Below, piece by piece: positions 52,129-61,662 of a DNA stretch of 64,000 nucleotides. Within the stretch, counting starts at the first letter, position 1. The number at the start of each line of letters is the position of its first letter. The notes beneath the pieces were generated by a model that worked only from the letters and a program-made list of their open reading frames with translations, had not been told where the DNA came from and did no database searches. This DNA comes from Alistipes sp. ZOR0009 (GTDB taxonomy: Bacteria > Bacteroidota > Bacteroidia > Bacteroidales > ZOR0009): contig NZ_JTLD01000050.1 of assembly GCF_000798815.1 (NCBI RefSeq), positions 1-64,000 of the forward strand, given 5' to 3'. A program made the position numbers and the translations under genes.

Positions 52129-53451
52129 TTAGTTCTTAGGCCAGTATTTTTCTACAAACTCTTGCTTTATAGCAACTTCTGTTTGGTTGAAATACTTAGC
52201 TAGCAAGTCCCATGCTGTATCAAGCATTTTGGTTGTGTCAATATTTACGTCGATAGCAAGCAAGAACTTGGAGTAGTCGTAGGCAAACTTAAGAGCCCGT
52301 TCATCGTAATCGGTTAGATCGAAACCATTCTCCAGCTTAGTTTTTGCATTTGCAGCATCAGCATAAAGGCGAACTGCAGCATTCATAACTTGAGGATGAT
52401 CTTCTCTGGTCTTCTTTCCAATTACCAGCTGTTTTAAGCGTGATAGGCTTCGGAATGGATCGATAATCACCTTTCCTGTATCCGAATCGGCACGTAAAAA
52501 CAGCTGTCCTTCTGTGATATATCCTGTGTTATCAGGAATTGCGTGAGTAATATCTCCTCCGGATAGCGTTGTTACGGCAATAATAGTGATAGATCCTCCA
52601 TTCGGAAGTTGTACTGCTTTTTCATAGATCTTGGCAAGATCGGAGTACAACGAGCCTGGCATTGAGTCTTTAGATGGAATTTGATCCATACGGTTAGATA
52701 CAATTGCTAGAGCATCCGCATAAAGAGTCATATCCGTTAATAAAACCAGAACTTTTTGCCCTTTATCAACTGCAAAATATTCAGCGGCTGTAAGCGCCAT
52801 ATCTGGAATGAGAAGACGCTCTACAGGAGGTTGTTCTGTCGTATTTACAAATGATATAATACGATCTAATGCGCCAGCATTGTCGAATACATTTTTAAAG
52901 AAAAGGAAATCGTCATTAGACAGCCCCATCCCTCCAAGAATGATCTTATCTGCTTTTGCACGTAGCGCTACCATTGCCATTACTTGGTTGAATGGTTGGT
53001 CTGGATCTGCAAAAAATGGGATTTTTTGGCCAGAAACCAGCGTATTATTCAAGTCGATACCTGCAATGCCAGTTGCAATTAACTCTGAAGGTTGCTGACG
53101 TCTAAACGGGTTAACAGAAGGTCCTCCAATTTCACGTTCTTCTCCTTGAAGTTCTGGTCCACCATAAATAGGTTTTCCGTAAGCATTAAAGAAGCGGCCA
53201 GCCAAATCGTCTCCAACTGTTAATTTTGGAGCATGACCGTAAAATACCACTTCTGTATTAGTTGCAATCCCTTCAGTTCCTGAAAAAACTTGAAGAGTTA
53301 CAAGGTTCCCGCTAATCTTAACTACCTGAGCAAGCTTATCTCCTACTTGAGCAAGTTCTTCATTCATAACACCTTCTGCACGAAGCGTTACGGTAGCCTT
53401 GGTGATATTTTCAATTTTTGTATAAATTCGTTGAAAAGCAGTCGTTTCCAT
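52129..53451 (-). CDS. ntpB: V-type ATPase subunit B (non-catalytic)
   Basis: 440 residues. It forms the A3B3 head with subunit A; nucleotide sites lie at the interface and the B P-loop is absent, as usual (S-G-Q-K-I-P-F-F in its place). Y-T-x-I-E at the start, N-P-x-x-R near 100, and the later S-R-L-x-x-L match the family. The start overlaps the subunit A stop (TAATG), preceded by AAAGGAGG at ideal distance. Confidence 0.95.
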   Translation of the reverse strand: METTAFQRIYTKIENITKATVTLRAEGVMNEELAQVGDKLAQVVKISGNLVTLQVFSGTEGIATNTEVVFYGHAPKLTVGDDLAGRFFNAYGKPIYGGPELQGEEREIGGPSVNPFRRQQPSELIATGIAGIDLNNTLVSGQKIPFFADPDQPFNQVMAMVALRAKADKIILGGMGLSNDDFLFFKNVFDNAGALDRIISFVNTTEQPPVERLLIPDMALTAAEYFAVDKGQKVLVLLTDMTLYADALAIVSNRMDQIPSKDSMPGSLYSDLAKIYEKAVQLPNGGSITIIAVTTLSGGDITHAIPDNTGYITEGQLFLRADSDTGKVIIDPFRSLSRLKQLVIGKKTREDHPQVMNAAVRLYADAANAKTKLENGFDLTDYDERALKFAYDYSKFLLAIDVNIDTTKMLDTAWDLLAKYFNQTEVAIKQEFVEKYWPKN

Positions 53452-55208
53452 TAAGCAACCCTCCTTTCTTCAAGTATTGCGTTTAGTTCGCTTTCATAGC
53501 CATTGAACTTATCACTCTCAAATTCAGAGTAATTCATTTGCTTTAGAACGTTGATTATGCGCTTGTAGTAGTTGCCTACAACATCAAAAGATTCGAAGTT
53601 ATACTTGGAATTGATGATGTGAGAAACTAAGTTAAGCATGTAGTGTTGTCGATTCAATGGTGTAGAGGAGTCGATCTTATCGAAAGCGTCTTGTTGTAAT
53701 ATAACAAAGTCAACAAGCTCTGACTTCCAGAACCTATCATGGTATTCAACAGGAACACCGTCATCTCCAAGAATATTGATTTGCTCGTAAGCCTCACGGC
53801 CTCTAAGTACAATATTTTTTACATCAAGTACCTTATCAACCCACTCTTCGGAAATCTTTTTCTTCAGATATTCTACAATTTCAGGATACTCTAAGTATTT
53901 AGAGTATGATTCAATTGGATCTACTGCTGGATATCGCTTAGAATCAGCTCTTTGTTGCGAAAGAGCATAAAAGCATCTTGCAGCCTTTTTGGTTGATTCT
54001 GTTACTGGTTCTTTCAGGTTACCTCCAGCAGGAGATACTGTTCCTATAAAAGTTACAGAACCTGATTTTCCGTTGTTTAGATATACGAAACCAGCACGCG
54101 AGTAGAAATTTGAAATAATAGCGGGAAGGTCCATTGGGAATGCATCAGCACCTGGAAGCTCTTCCAAACGATTTGACATTTCACGAAGTGCTTGTGCCCA
54201 GCGAGATGTTGAATCGGCAAGAAGAAGCACTTTGTAGCCCATTGCTCTATAGTACTCTCCTATTGTCATTGCTATATATACAGATGCTTCACGGGCGGCA
54301 ACTGGCATGTTAGAGGTATTACAGATAATTGTAGTACGCTCAATCAGCTTACGTCCAGTTCTTGGGTCTTCTAGGTGAGGAAACTCAACAAACATCTCAA
54401 CAACCTCATTCGCACGTTCCCCGCAGGCTGCAAATATGATGATGTCAGCTTCGGCATGTTGTGATAGCGCATGTTGTAGAACTGTTTTTCCTGCACCAAA
54501 AGGGCCAGGAATAAAGCCAGTTCCTCCTTCAGCCATTGGATTTAGCGTATCAATACATCTAACGCCAGTTTCCATTACCTTGAAGGGACGAGGCTTTTCT
54601 TTGTAGGCTTTAATAGCCAACTTAACAGGCCATTTCTGAACCATTGTGATACTGCATTCTTCCCCATTTTCATCGGTAAGAGTTGCAATGGTTTCAGTTA
54701 TTTTATAGTTGCCTGCAGGTGCCAACGATTTTATGGTGTATTTTCCTTCAAACTTGAAAGGAACCATAATCTTGTGGTTCACCCAGTTTTCTTTTACTTC
54801 ACCTAACCAATCCCCTGCTTCGACCTCATCTCCAACATTGGCAATGGGGTTATACTCCCAAAGCTTGTCTTCATTAAGAGGTTTGGTGTAAATTCCTCGT
54901 TTCAAAAATACACCGTCAAGTTCTTCAAGGTCATTCTGCAAGCCATCGTAATTACGTTGCAGTAGCCCTGGTCCTAGAGTCGCTTCGAGCATATGCCCCA
55001 TGAACTCCACTTCATTACCCACCTTAAGACCACGGGTTGATTCAAAAACTTGAACGAAAGCCTTATCGCCATTGATCTTAATGACCTCGGCCATAAGTGT
55101 TACATCTCCAAGCTTAATATACCCGATCTCATTTTGGGCAACAGGACCATCAACTTGAACAATTACAAGGTTTGAAATAATTCCTGTAACTCTTCCTTTT
55201 GTTCTCAT
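53451..55208 (-). CDS. ntpA: V-type ATPase subunit A (catalytic)
   Basis: 585 residues. P-loop G-P-F-G-A-G-K-T near residue 233 and a following catalytic region with G-E-R-x-N-E and S-T-S-R-W-A-Q-A-L-R identify the ATP-hydrolysing subunit. The family-specific bulge domain (~115-185, with W-L-G-E-V) is present. It starts 15 bases after the DUF2764 gene stop, without a strong Shine-Dalgarno site. The complex should use ATP to pump Na+ or run in reverse as a synthase. Confidence 0.96.
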   Translation of the reverse strand: MRTKGRVTGIISNLVIVQVDGPVAQNEIGYIKLGDVTLMAEVIKINGDKAFVQVFESTRGLKVGNEVEFMGHMLEATLGPGLLQRNYDGLQNDLEELDGVFLKRGIYTKPLNEDKLWEYNPIANVGDEVEAGDWLGEVKENWVNHKIMVPFKFEGKYTIKSLAPAGNYKITETIATLTDENGEECSITMVQKWPVKLAIKAYKEKPRPFKVMETGVRCIDTLNPMAEGGTGFIPGPFGAGKTVLQHALSQHAEADIIIFAACGERANEVVEMFVEFPHLEDPRTGRKLIERTTIICNTSNMPVAAREASVYIAMTIGEYYRAMGYKVLLLADSTSRWAQALREMSNRLEELPGADAFPMDLPAIISNFYSRAGFVYLNNGKSGSVTFIGTVSPAGGNLKEPVTESTKKAARCFYALSQQRADSKRYPAVDPIESYSKYLEYPEIVEYLKKKISEEWVDKVLDVKNIVLRGREAYEQINILGDDGVPVEYHDRFWKSELVDFVILQQDAFDKIDSSTPLNRQHYMLNLVSHIINSKYNFESFDVVGNYYKRIINVLKQMNYSEFESDKFNGYESELNAILEERRVA

Positions 55209-55223
55209 ATTTGGTTCTTTATC

Positions 55224-56084
55224 CTATTTCTCATTTTCAATATCGAAGGCCGCATTTAGATCAAATTCTCCTTTTAATTCTGTAAAATACCTTTTAAGAA
55301 GTTCTTCTCCTGTTGCGGGATCTAGCTTAATCCAACGAGCAACTATTTCGGTTTTAATCCAGAAACCAAGAATTTTATCTATATTAAAATAGTTAAAAGT
55401 GTTGATTTCTTCAATTAGGTTCCATCTTAGCTGGTCGATGCGCCTTTCTCTTTCTAAAAAATTACTGGTATCCAAGGCATGTATAACCTTGTCCATTAGT
55501 GCAACCTCTCCCCTTAGTCCAAAGTCGGCCGATAAGTTTTTAGACAGATGTTCCGTTATAGGGTCGTTACCAACTAAAAACTGAGAGACATCTTTATCTA
55601 ACTTCCGAGCGCTAAAGGCTGCCAAAATATTTCTTAGCTGCCTGTCAAACATAAACCAAACTTTTAAAAACTTATTATCATATTGTTCAACAAAATGATA
55701 GTAGCGAGTTGTGAGGTCTACTTCGGGTGAAATTTCTCTTTTTTCTTCCTCCTCTATCTTTGTTTCTTCAGATTTTTCTTTTGCTCTATCTGCAAAAAAA
55801 TCCTGAATATACAGAGGGAAAAGCGACTTGTTTTCTGAAAATTCTTCGTATGCAGCAACAGGAACTGTACCTAAATCATTAGTAACAGGCTTATTTCTGA
55901 GGTATGCGAATACGTTTTCATTGTCATAATGGAGAAAAAGAGCATCTAGGAACTTTTGATGTTCCTCTGCAACGTTCACCTTTAGTTCCTTTTTAATGCC
56001 TTGCAAATCAACTTTCCGATTTTCAGCATCAAAAACGAGCTCTGGCAATCCAGTAACCAAATAGTAATATTGGTTTGGAATCAT
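55224..56084 (-). CDS. DUF2764 protein, likely V-ATPase subunit C-like
   Basis: 286 residues. Starts with Y-Y-Y-L-V-T-G-L-P-E-L, the signature of the DUF2764 family that always sits between subunits E and A in Bacteroidota, spirochaetes and chlamydiae. Position and mostly helical character suggest that it takes the role of subunit C/d, which joins the ring to the shaft (inference). Start choice is uncertain: ATG 56084 fits the family, but a TTG at 56090 is better spaced from the GGAGG that lies within the end of the E gene. Confidence 0.82.
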   Translation of the reverse strand: MIPNQYYYLVTGLPELVFDAENRKVDLQGIKKELKVNVAEEHQKFLDALFLHYDNENVFAYLRNKPVTNDLGTVPVAAYEEFSENKSLFPLYIQDFFADRAKEKSEETKIEEEEKREISPEVDLTTRYYHFVEQYDNKFLKVWFMFDRQLRNILAAFSARKLDKDVSQFLVGNDPITEHLSKNLSADFGLRGEVALMDKVIHALDTSNFLERERRIDQLRWNLIEEINTFNYFNIDKILGFWIKTEIVARWIKLDPATGEELLKRYFTELKGEFDLNAAFDIENEK

Positions 56085-56090
56085 ATTCAA

Positions 56091-56708
56091 TTATTTTCCT
56101 CCAAAGAGTAGTTCTACAAGACGAGGACGCAAGAAGGATTTGAATAAATTTTCAAAATCTTGCTCTGTAAAGCTAACCTGATATCCACCATCTTTGGGGG
56201 CTATCTTAAATCCGGATTTTACTCCTTTGCTAAACTGAACATCTAAGTATACGCTTAGTGCTTCTCCCGCCTTACTAAAAAAGTATTGCTGAAGCTGTTC
56301 CTTCTTGTCTTTAGGAAGGAGGACTGCAAGTGAGTTATCCGCATCATTATTAGGATTAAATTTGGAAATTGCCTCCTTTACAATGGATTGAATAAATTCA
56401 GGACTTGCAAATGCAGCATCAAGTGAGGGCGTTATTGCTTTTGTTGCAATAATTTCTTCAACTTCCTGCTTAACTGAGTTAATCACTTGCCGTGCAGCCA
56501 TTTTAAACTCAGAATCGGAGTTTTTGGCCAATTCAGCAGCATTATGCTTTGCATCGGCAAGAATTTTTTCTGCATCCTTTTTTGCTTGCTCAATGATTTG
56601 CTGGGCGTCAGCTTTAGCTTTTGCTAGAACTTGCTCAGCTTCTGCAGCTCCTTTGCTTAAGCCTTCTTTATAGAGCTTTTCGGTGAGCTCCTGAAGCTTA
56701 TTTTGCAT
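56091..56708 (-). CDS. ntpE: V-type ATPase subunit E (peripheral stalk)
   Basis: 205 residues. The N-terminal ~90 are an A/K/E-rich coiled coil with repeated A-K-x-D-A-x-x-I-x-x-A-K; the C-terminal part is globular and ends R-L-V-E-L-L-F-G-G. It forms the peripheral stalk that holds the head still, probably alone since no G/H subunit is present. First gene of the operon, with a near-ideal Shine-Dalgarno AAAAGGAGG 6 bases before the ATG, which is unusual for this phylum. Confidence 0.9.
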   Translation of the reverse strand: MQNKLQELTEKLYKEGLSKGAAEAEQVLAKAKADAQQIIEQAKKDAEKILADAKHNAAELAKNSDSEFKMAARQVINSVKQEVEEIIATKAITPSLDAAFASPEFIQSIVKEAISKFNPNNDADNSLAVLLPKDKKEQLQQYFFSKAGEALSVYLDVQFSKGVKSGFKIAPKDGGYQVSFTEQDFENLFKSFLRPRLVELLFGGK

Positions 56709-56826
56709 ATTAAACCTCCTTTTCTTCCCGAGGGAAATTTTATTTTGTTAGACTTCTTATCTGCTCGTACTAAAGGTGAATAAATGCCTATTGCACATTA
56801 TAACCTTGATTATCTTATATAAATAC

Positions 56827-56855
56827 TATTGACTAAGATAGATATTTAGTCAATA
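56827..56855. repeat. 10-bp inverted repeat upstream of the V-ATPase operon
   Basis: TATTGACTAA (56827-56836) and its exact complement TTAGTCAATA (56846-56855), spacer 9 bases, 119 bases before the ntpE ATG in a 250-base non-coding stretch. It may be an operator, or a weak terminator for the upstream gene. Confidence 0.45.
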
Positions 56856-56958
56856 AGCTATTCTAACAAGAGGTTAAAAAATTTCAATAGATCAATTTAT
56901 TGCCATAAAATCCTTCACTTTACGCTGAAATGGTAAATTATTACACCTTTGCGGATAT

Positions 56959-57540
56959 TTACCGTCCCAATCTCCATCTGTCAAGGAGCTGTCCTGTTCC
57001 TTCTTTTTTTGGGAAAATGCCTTTATTTACTTTTTTCACTTCTTCTATAGTATAAAAGGCATTTGGGTTATATCCTTTTATTATCGCCTCGACTTTTGCC
57101 AAATCTTTTCGATTGACAATTGTATAAACTAGATCAACGCGGCCCAAAGAACCGTCTGCATGAACATTTGTTGTCCCAAAGCTATTATTATTTAGATCTT
57201 TAACAAGTTCTTCTGCCGAGTTCGGGATCATTATTCGAAGAATAAGTGTTCCCATTGCCAACTTTTCTTCAAGAATCATTCCCACATAATTTCCTGTTGC
57301 AAAACCAGATGCATATGCAATATAGCAAATCCAATTATTCAAATTTGCCATTATTTGGCTTATTGCGAGAATCCAAATAAAAACTTCGGCAAAACCCAAG
57401 AATGGTGCAATACTTTTAACTCCTTTCGAAACAAGGATTATTCGAATAGTCCCGAATGTTACATCACATATTCTAGCAATGAAGATCAATAGCGGCAGAA
57501 GCAGGTATGTATATAAGGGATCATTGGTTAAAACGTCCAT
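56959..57540 (-). CDS. DUF5698/DUF2179 membrane protein (UPF0316 family)
   Basis: 193 residues. Three transmembrane helices (~12-32, 44-64, 68-88) with R-x-C-D-V-T-F-G-T-I-R near residue 23, then a cytoplasmic DUF2179 domain (~100-175, ending Y-x-P-N-A-F-Y-T-I-E-E-V). Members are conserved membrane proteins of unknown function. Single gene between gpx and the V-ATPase operon on the same strand. Confidence 0.85.
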   Translation of the reverse strand: MDVLTNDPLYTYLLLPLLIFIARICDVTFGTIRIILVSKGVKSIAPFLGFAEVFIWILAISQIMANLNNWICYIAYASGFATGNYVGMILEEKLAMGTLILRIMIPNSAEELVKDLNNNSFGTTNVHADGSLGRVDLVYTIVNRKDLAKVEAIIKGYNPNAFYTIEEVKKVNKGIFPKKEGTGQLLDRWRLGR

Positions 57541-57646
57541 TCTAAATAAATTTGACTATTTTCGAATATAGGTGCTTTTTTTCTTAAACCAATGGATTTT
57601 GCCCTATAAATGCTGCTTTTTTATCACAATTTGCTTTCCATTCACC

Positions 57647-58186
57647 TTATTTTTCTTCAATCCAATTTGTGATCTTTTCGCAATTAGGCTTTTGTCTAGG
57701 TCCGACAAAGTCTACTAAGTTTCCTTTCTCGTCTATCATGAATTTTTGGAAATTCCACTGGACTTCTGCATCAAATTTACCGTTTTCAGCTTTTTCTGTT
57801 AGCCATTTATATAGTGGTGCTATATCCTTCCCTTTTACAGAAATCTTCGACATCATTGGAAAGCTAACATTAAATTTTGATGTGCAAAAACTCTTAATTT
57901 CTTGATCTGTACCAGGCTCTTGTCCCATAAAATTATTAGCAGGAAAACCGATAACAACAAAATTCTGATCTTTGTATTTTTCATAAAGAGCTTCCAAGTC
58001 CTCGTATTGAGGGGTTAAGCCACATTTAGACGCTACGTTTACAACTAGTACTTTCTTACCTTTAAATTCAGATAAGCTCACTTTTTCGCCATCAATTGAA
58101 GTTACGGTGAAGCTGAAAAAGTTTTTCCCTTGCGACATCGCAAGTGAAGGGACGATGAGTGCCAACAAGAATAGTATTGGTTTCAT
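57647..58186 (-). CDS. Periplasmic glutathione peroxidase-like protein
   Basis: 179 residues with signal peptide (1-18, cleavage after A-M-S-Q), so it is exported, unlike the cytoplasmic BtuE type. The catalytic tetrad is present: C55 in N-V-A-S-K-C-G, Q89 in F-P-A-N-N-F-M-G-Q-E, W144 and N145 in Q-W-N-F-Q-K-F. The active residue is cysteine, not selenocysteine, despite selD in this genome. It probably uses thioredoxin-like electron donors to reduce peroxides. Confidence 0.9.
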   Translation of the reverse strand: MKPILFLLALIVPSLAMSQGKNFFSFTVTSIDGEKVSLSEFKGKKVLVVNVASKCGLTPQYEDLEALYEKYKDQNFVVIGFPANNFMGQEPGTDQEIKSFCTSKFNVSFPMMSKISVKGKDIAPLYKWLTEKAENGKFDAEVQWNFQKFMIDEKGNLVDFVGPRQKPNCEKITNWIEEK

Positions 58187-58280
58187 TTTAGTGCTTTTTT
58201 AAATTTTGACTAACTCCCAAAGGAGTATTACATGAAAACTGTACTATTAACATTAACCTTTAAGAAATGTTTACGCCTAA

Positions 58281-58318
58281 AAAAGTAAAAGCGACCATTA
58301 TTGGCCGCTTTTACTTTT
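58281..58318 (-). terminator. Terminator of the bat operon
   Basis: 13-bp stem (AAAAGTAAAAGCG, 58281-58293; complement 58306-58318) with a 12-base loop, 21 bases past the batE stop. Confidence 0.8.
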
Positions 58319-58339
58319 GAGATATAGACGAATCTTGTC

Positions 58340-59104
58340 TTAAATAACTTCGAATGTGCTGTTTTGAACCCACCCTACATTTCCGTCTGCAATTTTGATT
58401 TCTCTCCAACCTGGAACTGAAGGTGTGTCTGTTAGCGTAATTTTTGTGCCTTCATGAATTACATACAACTCTTTTCCAGATTGATCTGGAGAACTTTTAA
58501 CAACAACAACAGGTGCCATTACAATAGCTGAATTTGGGTATCGAATGCTTTGAGTTTTTGAGTTTGCATTCCAGATGGCTACAATTAGCACTAATACAAA
58601 GAAGCATGATAGGGAAAAGTAGATTTTTTTTAAAAATATCGTCCCTGTAAATCGATATAGTATGAAGAGAATTCCTGCAGATAGAAGGGATGCTAAGCTA
58701 AGCCAAGACCATCCATTCGCGCTTAGCAAATTACGAATTCCATCAGCCCATTCTTTTATAAAAAATGAAGGTATCGCTTCAATTTTGTCTCTTGTTTGAA
58801 GACGTGTAAATTCTAGGTTATGCTTTATTTGAGAATCAGAAGGATTGAGCACATACGCTTTTTCAAAATAAAGGATTGCTTTTGCATACTGTTTTTGCTT
58901 GTAGTATGCATTCCCCAAATTGTAAAAAAGTTTGCTAGATGCATATCCTGCATCTACAATTTTTTGATACTGAGAGGCTGCAGCCTTAAAGTTAGCCTCA
59001 GCATAAAGCTTATTTCCCTCTTCAAAAGTTTGCTCATAAACTTGAGCTGACACAAAATTTGTGCCCAATAGCAATGATATAACGATTAATAAATATCTTT
59101 TCAT
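58340..59104 (-). CDS. batE: BatE: TPR and SH3-domain membrane protein
   Basis: 254 residues. Signal peptide 1-20, then TPR helices (~25-100, with N-L-G-N-A-Y-Y-K-Q-K-Q-Y-A-K-A), two transmembrane helices (~130-175) and a C-terminal bacterial SH3 domain (~200-254, V-V-V-K-S-S-P-D and G-W-V-Q). Last gene of the Bat operon, which was named for oxygen tolerance in Bacteroides fragilis. It starts 2 bases before the batD stop region ends, so the genes are tightly coupled. Confidence 0.85.
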   Translation of the reverse strand: MKRYLLIVISLLLGTNFVSAQVYEQTFEEGNKLYAEANFKAAASQYQKIVDAGYASSKLFYNLGNAYYKQKQYAKAILYFEKAYVLNPSDSQIKHNLEFTRLQTRDKIEAIPSFFIKEWADGIRNLLSANGWSWLSLASLLSAGILFILYRFTGTIFLKKIYFSLSCFFVLVLIVAIWNANSKTQSIRYPNSAIVMAPVVVVKSSPDQSGKELYVIHEGTKITLTDTPSVPGWREIKIADGNVGWVQNSTFEVI

Positions 59105-59106
59105 GG

Positions 59107-60912
59107 CTACTTTTTTAATTGTTCCAACTTGCTAATCAATTCTATGGCAAGATTAAATCGATCTGATTTTTCCTCTCCTTGTCCACTTGGTGCATAACGG
59201 GCAAACTCGCACTCTTCGATTATTTGCATAAGTTCTGCAATGGTCTCTTCGTTAGCCCCCCTATTTTTGAGCAACTCACTTGCTCTTTCTTTCGATAAAT
59301 CGGAAACAGAAATAGCCAACTTGTCGCTTAAATAGCCCCAAAGTGCTTTCAACATTTCTTCATAAAAACCATGAGTATCACCTGATTTAATAAGAATTTC
59401 AGCTTTTTTTAATCGTTGGTGGGCTACCTTATTTGCTCGTTTATTTTTGATAAAGCGTAAATCAGAGTTCTCCCGTTCCTTTTTTTGAAGAAATAAGAAC
59501 ACTGCAACAGTTACAATTAGTATAAGAATTAAGATTAGCCAATAACTTGCTGTATTAAAGAAGTAGGTTCCCTTTGGAGTAAAGGATGTATTTCCCACTT
59601 TTATGTAAGCAATATCGTTACCGAGCATTTTTATAGATTCTTTTGTGCTTCCTCCTTGAAGAGAACTGCCAGAACCACCTGTCGGATCAGGATCAACTTC
59701 AATACTAATAGGTTCAGATTTAACTGTTCTGTATGAGTTCGTTCGGGAATCAAAGAACGAAAACTCTAATGCAGGAATTGTATATTTTCCAGCACTTCGA
59801 GGAATAAATGAGAATTCGAAAGTTTTTGTTCCACTCGAACCTGCGGCTGTTGTTTTAACATTATCGCTAATTTTTGCATCAAATGTTTCAAAATCTGCAG
59901 GAAAAGACACTTTAGGAGTTTCCAATAGCTTAACGTTGCCAGTACCTGAGATTTTTACCACTAGATTTGCGGCGTCATTTGCTCGCATTTTTACTTTAGA
60001 AGCAGAAGCCGAAATGCTATATGCTCCAATCGCACCGTTAAAAGAAGCAGGAGCACCTGATGGTAATTCGCGAACATTTATAGAAATAGCAGGACTTGAT
60101 AGTCTTTTTCGAACAAGAGTTCCTCCTCCTCCAAAAAAGGCATCAAAAGCACTTTGAGGGGCAACACGCTCTACTATTGAAGCAGATAGTTGGAAGGGAT
60201 CTATGGTTAATTTTCCAACTTGCTGTGGGAAAAGAACGTACCTACGTATCACCGCAGATTCGTATACCTTGTTGTTGTATTTCTCTCTACTAAAATTTAG
60301 CTTCAAGTCGCTGTCTTCAACAACTTGGTTCCAAAATCCATTAAACGATGGAAATTTAGGATCTCCAAGACCATCGATATCAACTCTGCTATATAACTTT
60401 AACGTGGCAATCAAAAATTCACCTCTATATAGAGAGGTTTTGTTGACTTCCATTTTTAAGAAAATATCTCCCTTCGTTTGTCCTGAAGATGTTTCTCTTG
60501 GAGCACTACCTCTCGAGGTAGTGCTATGCGCATCCCCTTTTACGACTTCAATAGCAAGGCTATTTGAGGTATATGTACGCCCATTAACCCGAATACTTGC
60601 TGCTGGAATGGAAAATTTACCTTCTTTTCCAGCTTCCAAAATGTAGGTATAGGTTATAGATGAGGATGAAGTGACCTGACCATTGATAATGCTGGTACTT
60701 CTAAACTGTGACATATTTGGACCAGCCAAAACATCAAAATTTCTAATGTCCGGATTGTTAAAATCATCTGGAGCAACGTTCATCTCGTATTTGAGCTGAA
60801 ACTGTTCACCAACTGATACAACTCTTGGGGCTTTTGCAACAAGCGTAACATTTTGAGCAAAGCCTACAATTGCAAAGCCGATTAAAGTTAATATTGAAAA
60901 AATGCGCTTCAT
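59107..60912 (-). CDS. batD: BatD: large periplasmic/membrane protein of the Bat operon
   Basis: 601 residues. Signal peptide 1-19 (cleavage after F-A-Q), several beta-sandwich domains (~20-440), one transmembrane helix (~455-475), and a cytoplasmic helical tail. The Y-E-M-N-V near 48 and P-G-F... style strands match PF13584 (BatD). It probably scaffolds the VWA proteins across the membrane. Between batC and batE with short gaps. Confidence 0.87.
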   Translation of the reverse strand: MKRIFSILTLIGFAIVGFAQNVTLVAKAPRVVSVGEQFQLKYEMNVAPDDFNNPDIRNFDVLAGPNMSQFRSTSIINGQVTSSSSITYTYILEAGKEGKFSIPAASIRVNGRTYTSNSLAIEVVKGDAHSTTSRGSAPRETSSGQTKGDIFLKMEVNKTSLYRGEFLIATLKLYSRVDIDGLGDPKFPSFNGFWNQVVEDSDLKLNFSREKYNNKVYESAVIRRYVLFPQQVGKLTIDPFQLSASIVERVAPQSAFDAFFGGGGTLVRKRLSSPAISINVRELPSGAPASFNGAIGAYSISASASKVKMRANDAANLVVKISGTGNVKLLETPKVSFPADFETFDAKISDNVKTTAAGSSGTKTFEFSFIPRSAGKYTIPALEFSFFDSRTNSYRTVKSEPISIEVDPDPTGGSGSSLQGGSTKESIKMLGNDIAYIKVGNTSFTPKGTYFFNTASYWLILILILIVTVAVFLFLQKKERENSDLRFIKNKRANKVAHQRLKKAEILIKSGDTHGFYEEMLKALWGYLSDKLAISVSDLSKERASELLKNRGANEETIAELMQIIEECEFARYAPSGQGEEKSDRFNLAIELISKLEQLKK

Positions 60913-60927
60913 ATATATATATGATTT

Positions 60928-61656
60928 CTACCAGTTTTTGTCAATTTTTCTTGTGCGAGCTTTCACTCTTTGGGCCTTTACACGCTCTTGAGCCCCATTT
61001 TCACTTGTTTGTAAAGCATCCAACATTCGTTGAGCATCCTCTTTAGAAATTTTAGGCTGAGGTTGCTTTTGCTGCTGCTTATTTTGGTCCTTATTATTCT
61101 TATTATCTTTGTTATCCTTGTCTTTGTTCTGGTCTTTTTTGTCATTCTTTTTATTTTGGTCTTTATTCTTGTCTTTGTTTTTATCCTTATTTTTATCTTG
61201 ATTCTTATTTTTATTATTATCCTTTTTCTGTTGGTCTTTCAATTTTTGTTGTGCGAGTGCTAGGTTATATCTCGTTTCGCTGTCAGTAGGATTTATTCGT
61301 AATGCCTTTTTGTAGGCTTCTATACTCTCCTTGTAGTTCTGCATTTTAAATAAAGCATTACCCGCATTATGCAAATTTATGGCCAACCTACCAGGTTCTT
61401 TATTCTGGCTAATGCTATGTTGGTAGGCATTCATTGACTCCTGATATTTCTTTTGCATATATAGGGCATTACCTATATTATAGGTAACATCTCCTGATGC
61501 AGTATCCGCAGCCTGAGCTTGGCGAAAGTTAAGTTCTGCCTGTTTGAAATTGCCTTTATCAAACTCTTTATTACCCTTTCTAACAAGTTTTCGAACTTGC
61601 CCAAAAGAAGATAAAGAAACGAATAAAAGCGTAATTATAAAGTAATATTTCATCAT
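60928..61656 (-). CDS. batC: BatC: TPR protein with a lysine/asparagine/aspartate-rich tail
   Basis: 242 residues. Signal peptide 1-19, three TPR units (~20-130, with N-I-G-N-A-L-Y-M-Q-K-K-Y and N-A-G-N-A-L-F-K-M-Q-N-Y), then about 65 residues made almost only of K, D, N and Q repeats (D-K-N-K), then a short mixed end. The charged stretch is likely disordered. The TPR part should bind other Bat proteins in the periplasm. The DNA of the tail is a lysine-codon-rich repeat that may vary in length by slippage. Confidence 0.85.
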   Translation of the reverse strand: MMKYYFIITLLFVSLSSFGQVRKLVRKGNKEFDKGNFKQAELNFRQAQAADTASGDVTYNIGNALYMQKKYQESMNAYQHSISQNKEPGRLAINLHNAGNALFKMQNYKESIEAYKKALRINPTDSETRYNLALAQQKLKDQQKKDNNKNKNQDKNKDKNKDKNKDQNKKNDKKDQNKDKDNKDNKNNKDQNKQQQKQPQPKISKEDAQRMLDALQTSENGAQERVKAQRVKARTRKIDKNW

Positions 61657-61662
61657 AGCCTT

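Noticed and set aside
57647-58186. Selenoprotein glutathione peroxidase
   Set aside because: The catalytic residue is encoded by a cysteine codon and no in-frame TGA is present.
58232-58288. A plus-strand 18-codon frame (MKTVLLTLTFKKCLRLKK) behind AAAGGAG, between gpx and batE
   Set aside because: It is short, opposes both neighbours, and overlaps the bat terminator; a chance frame is more likely than a gene.
61030-61263. A plus-strand frame rich in I, L, V and F that looks like a membrane peptide
   Set aside because: It is the complement of the lysine/asparagine/aspartate codons of BatC and has no independent support.
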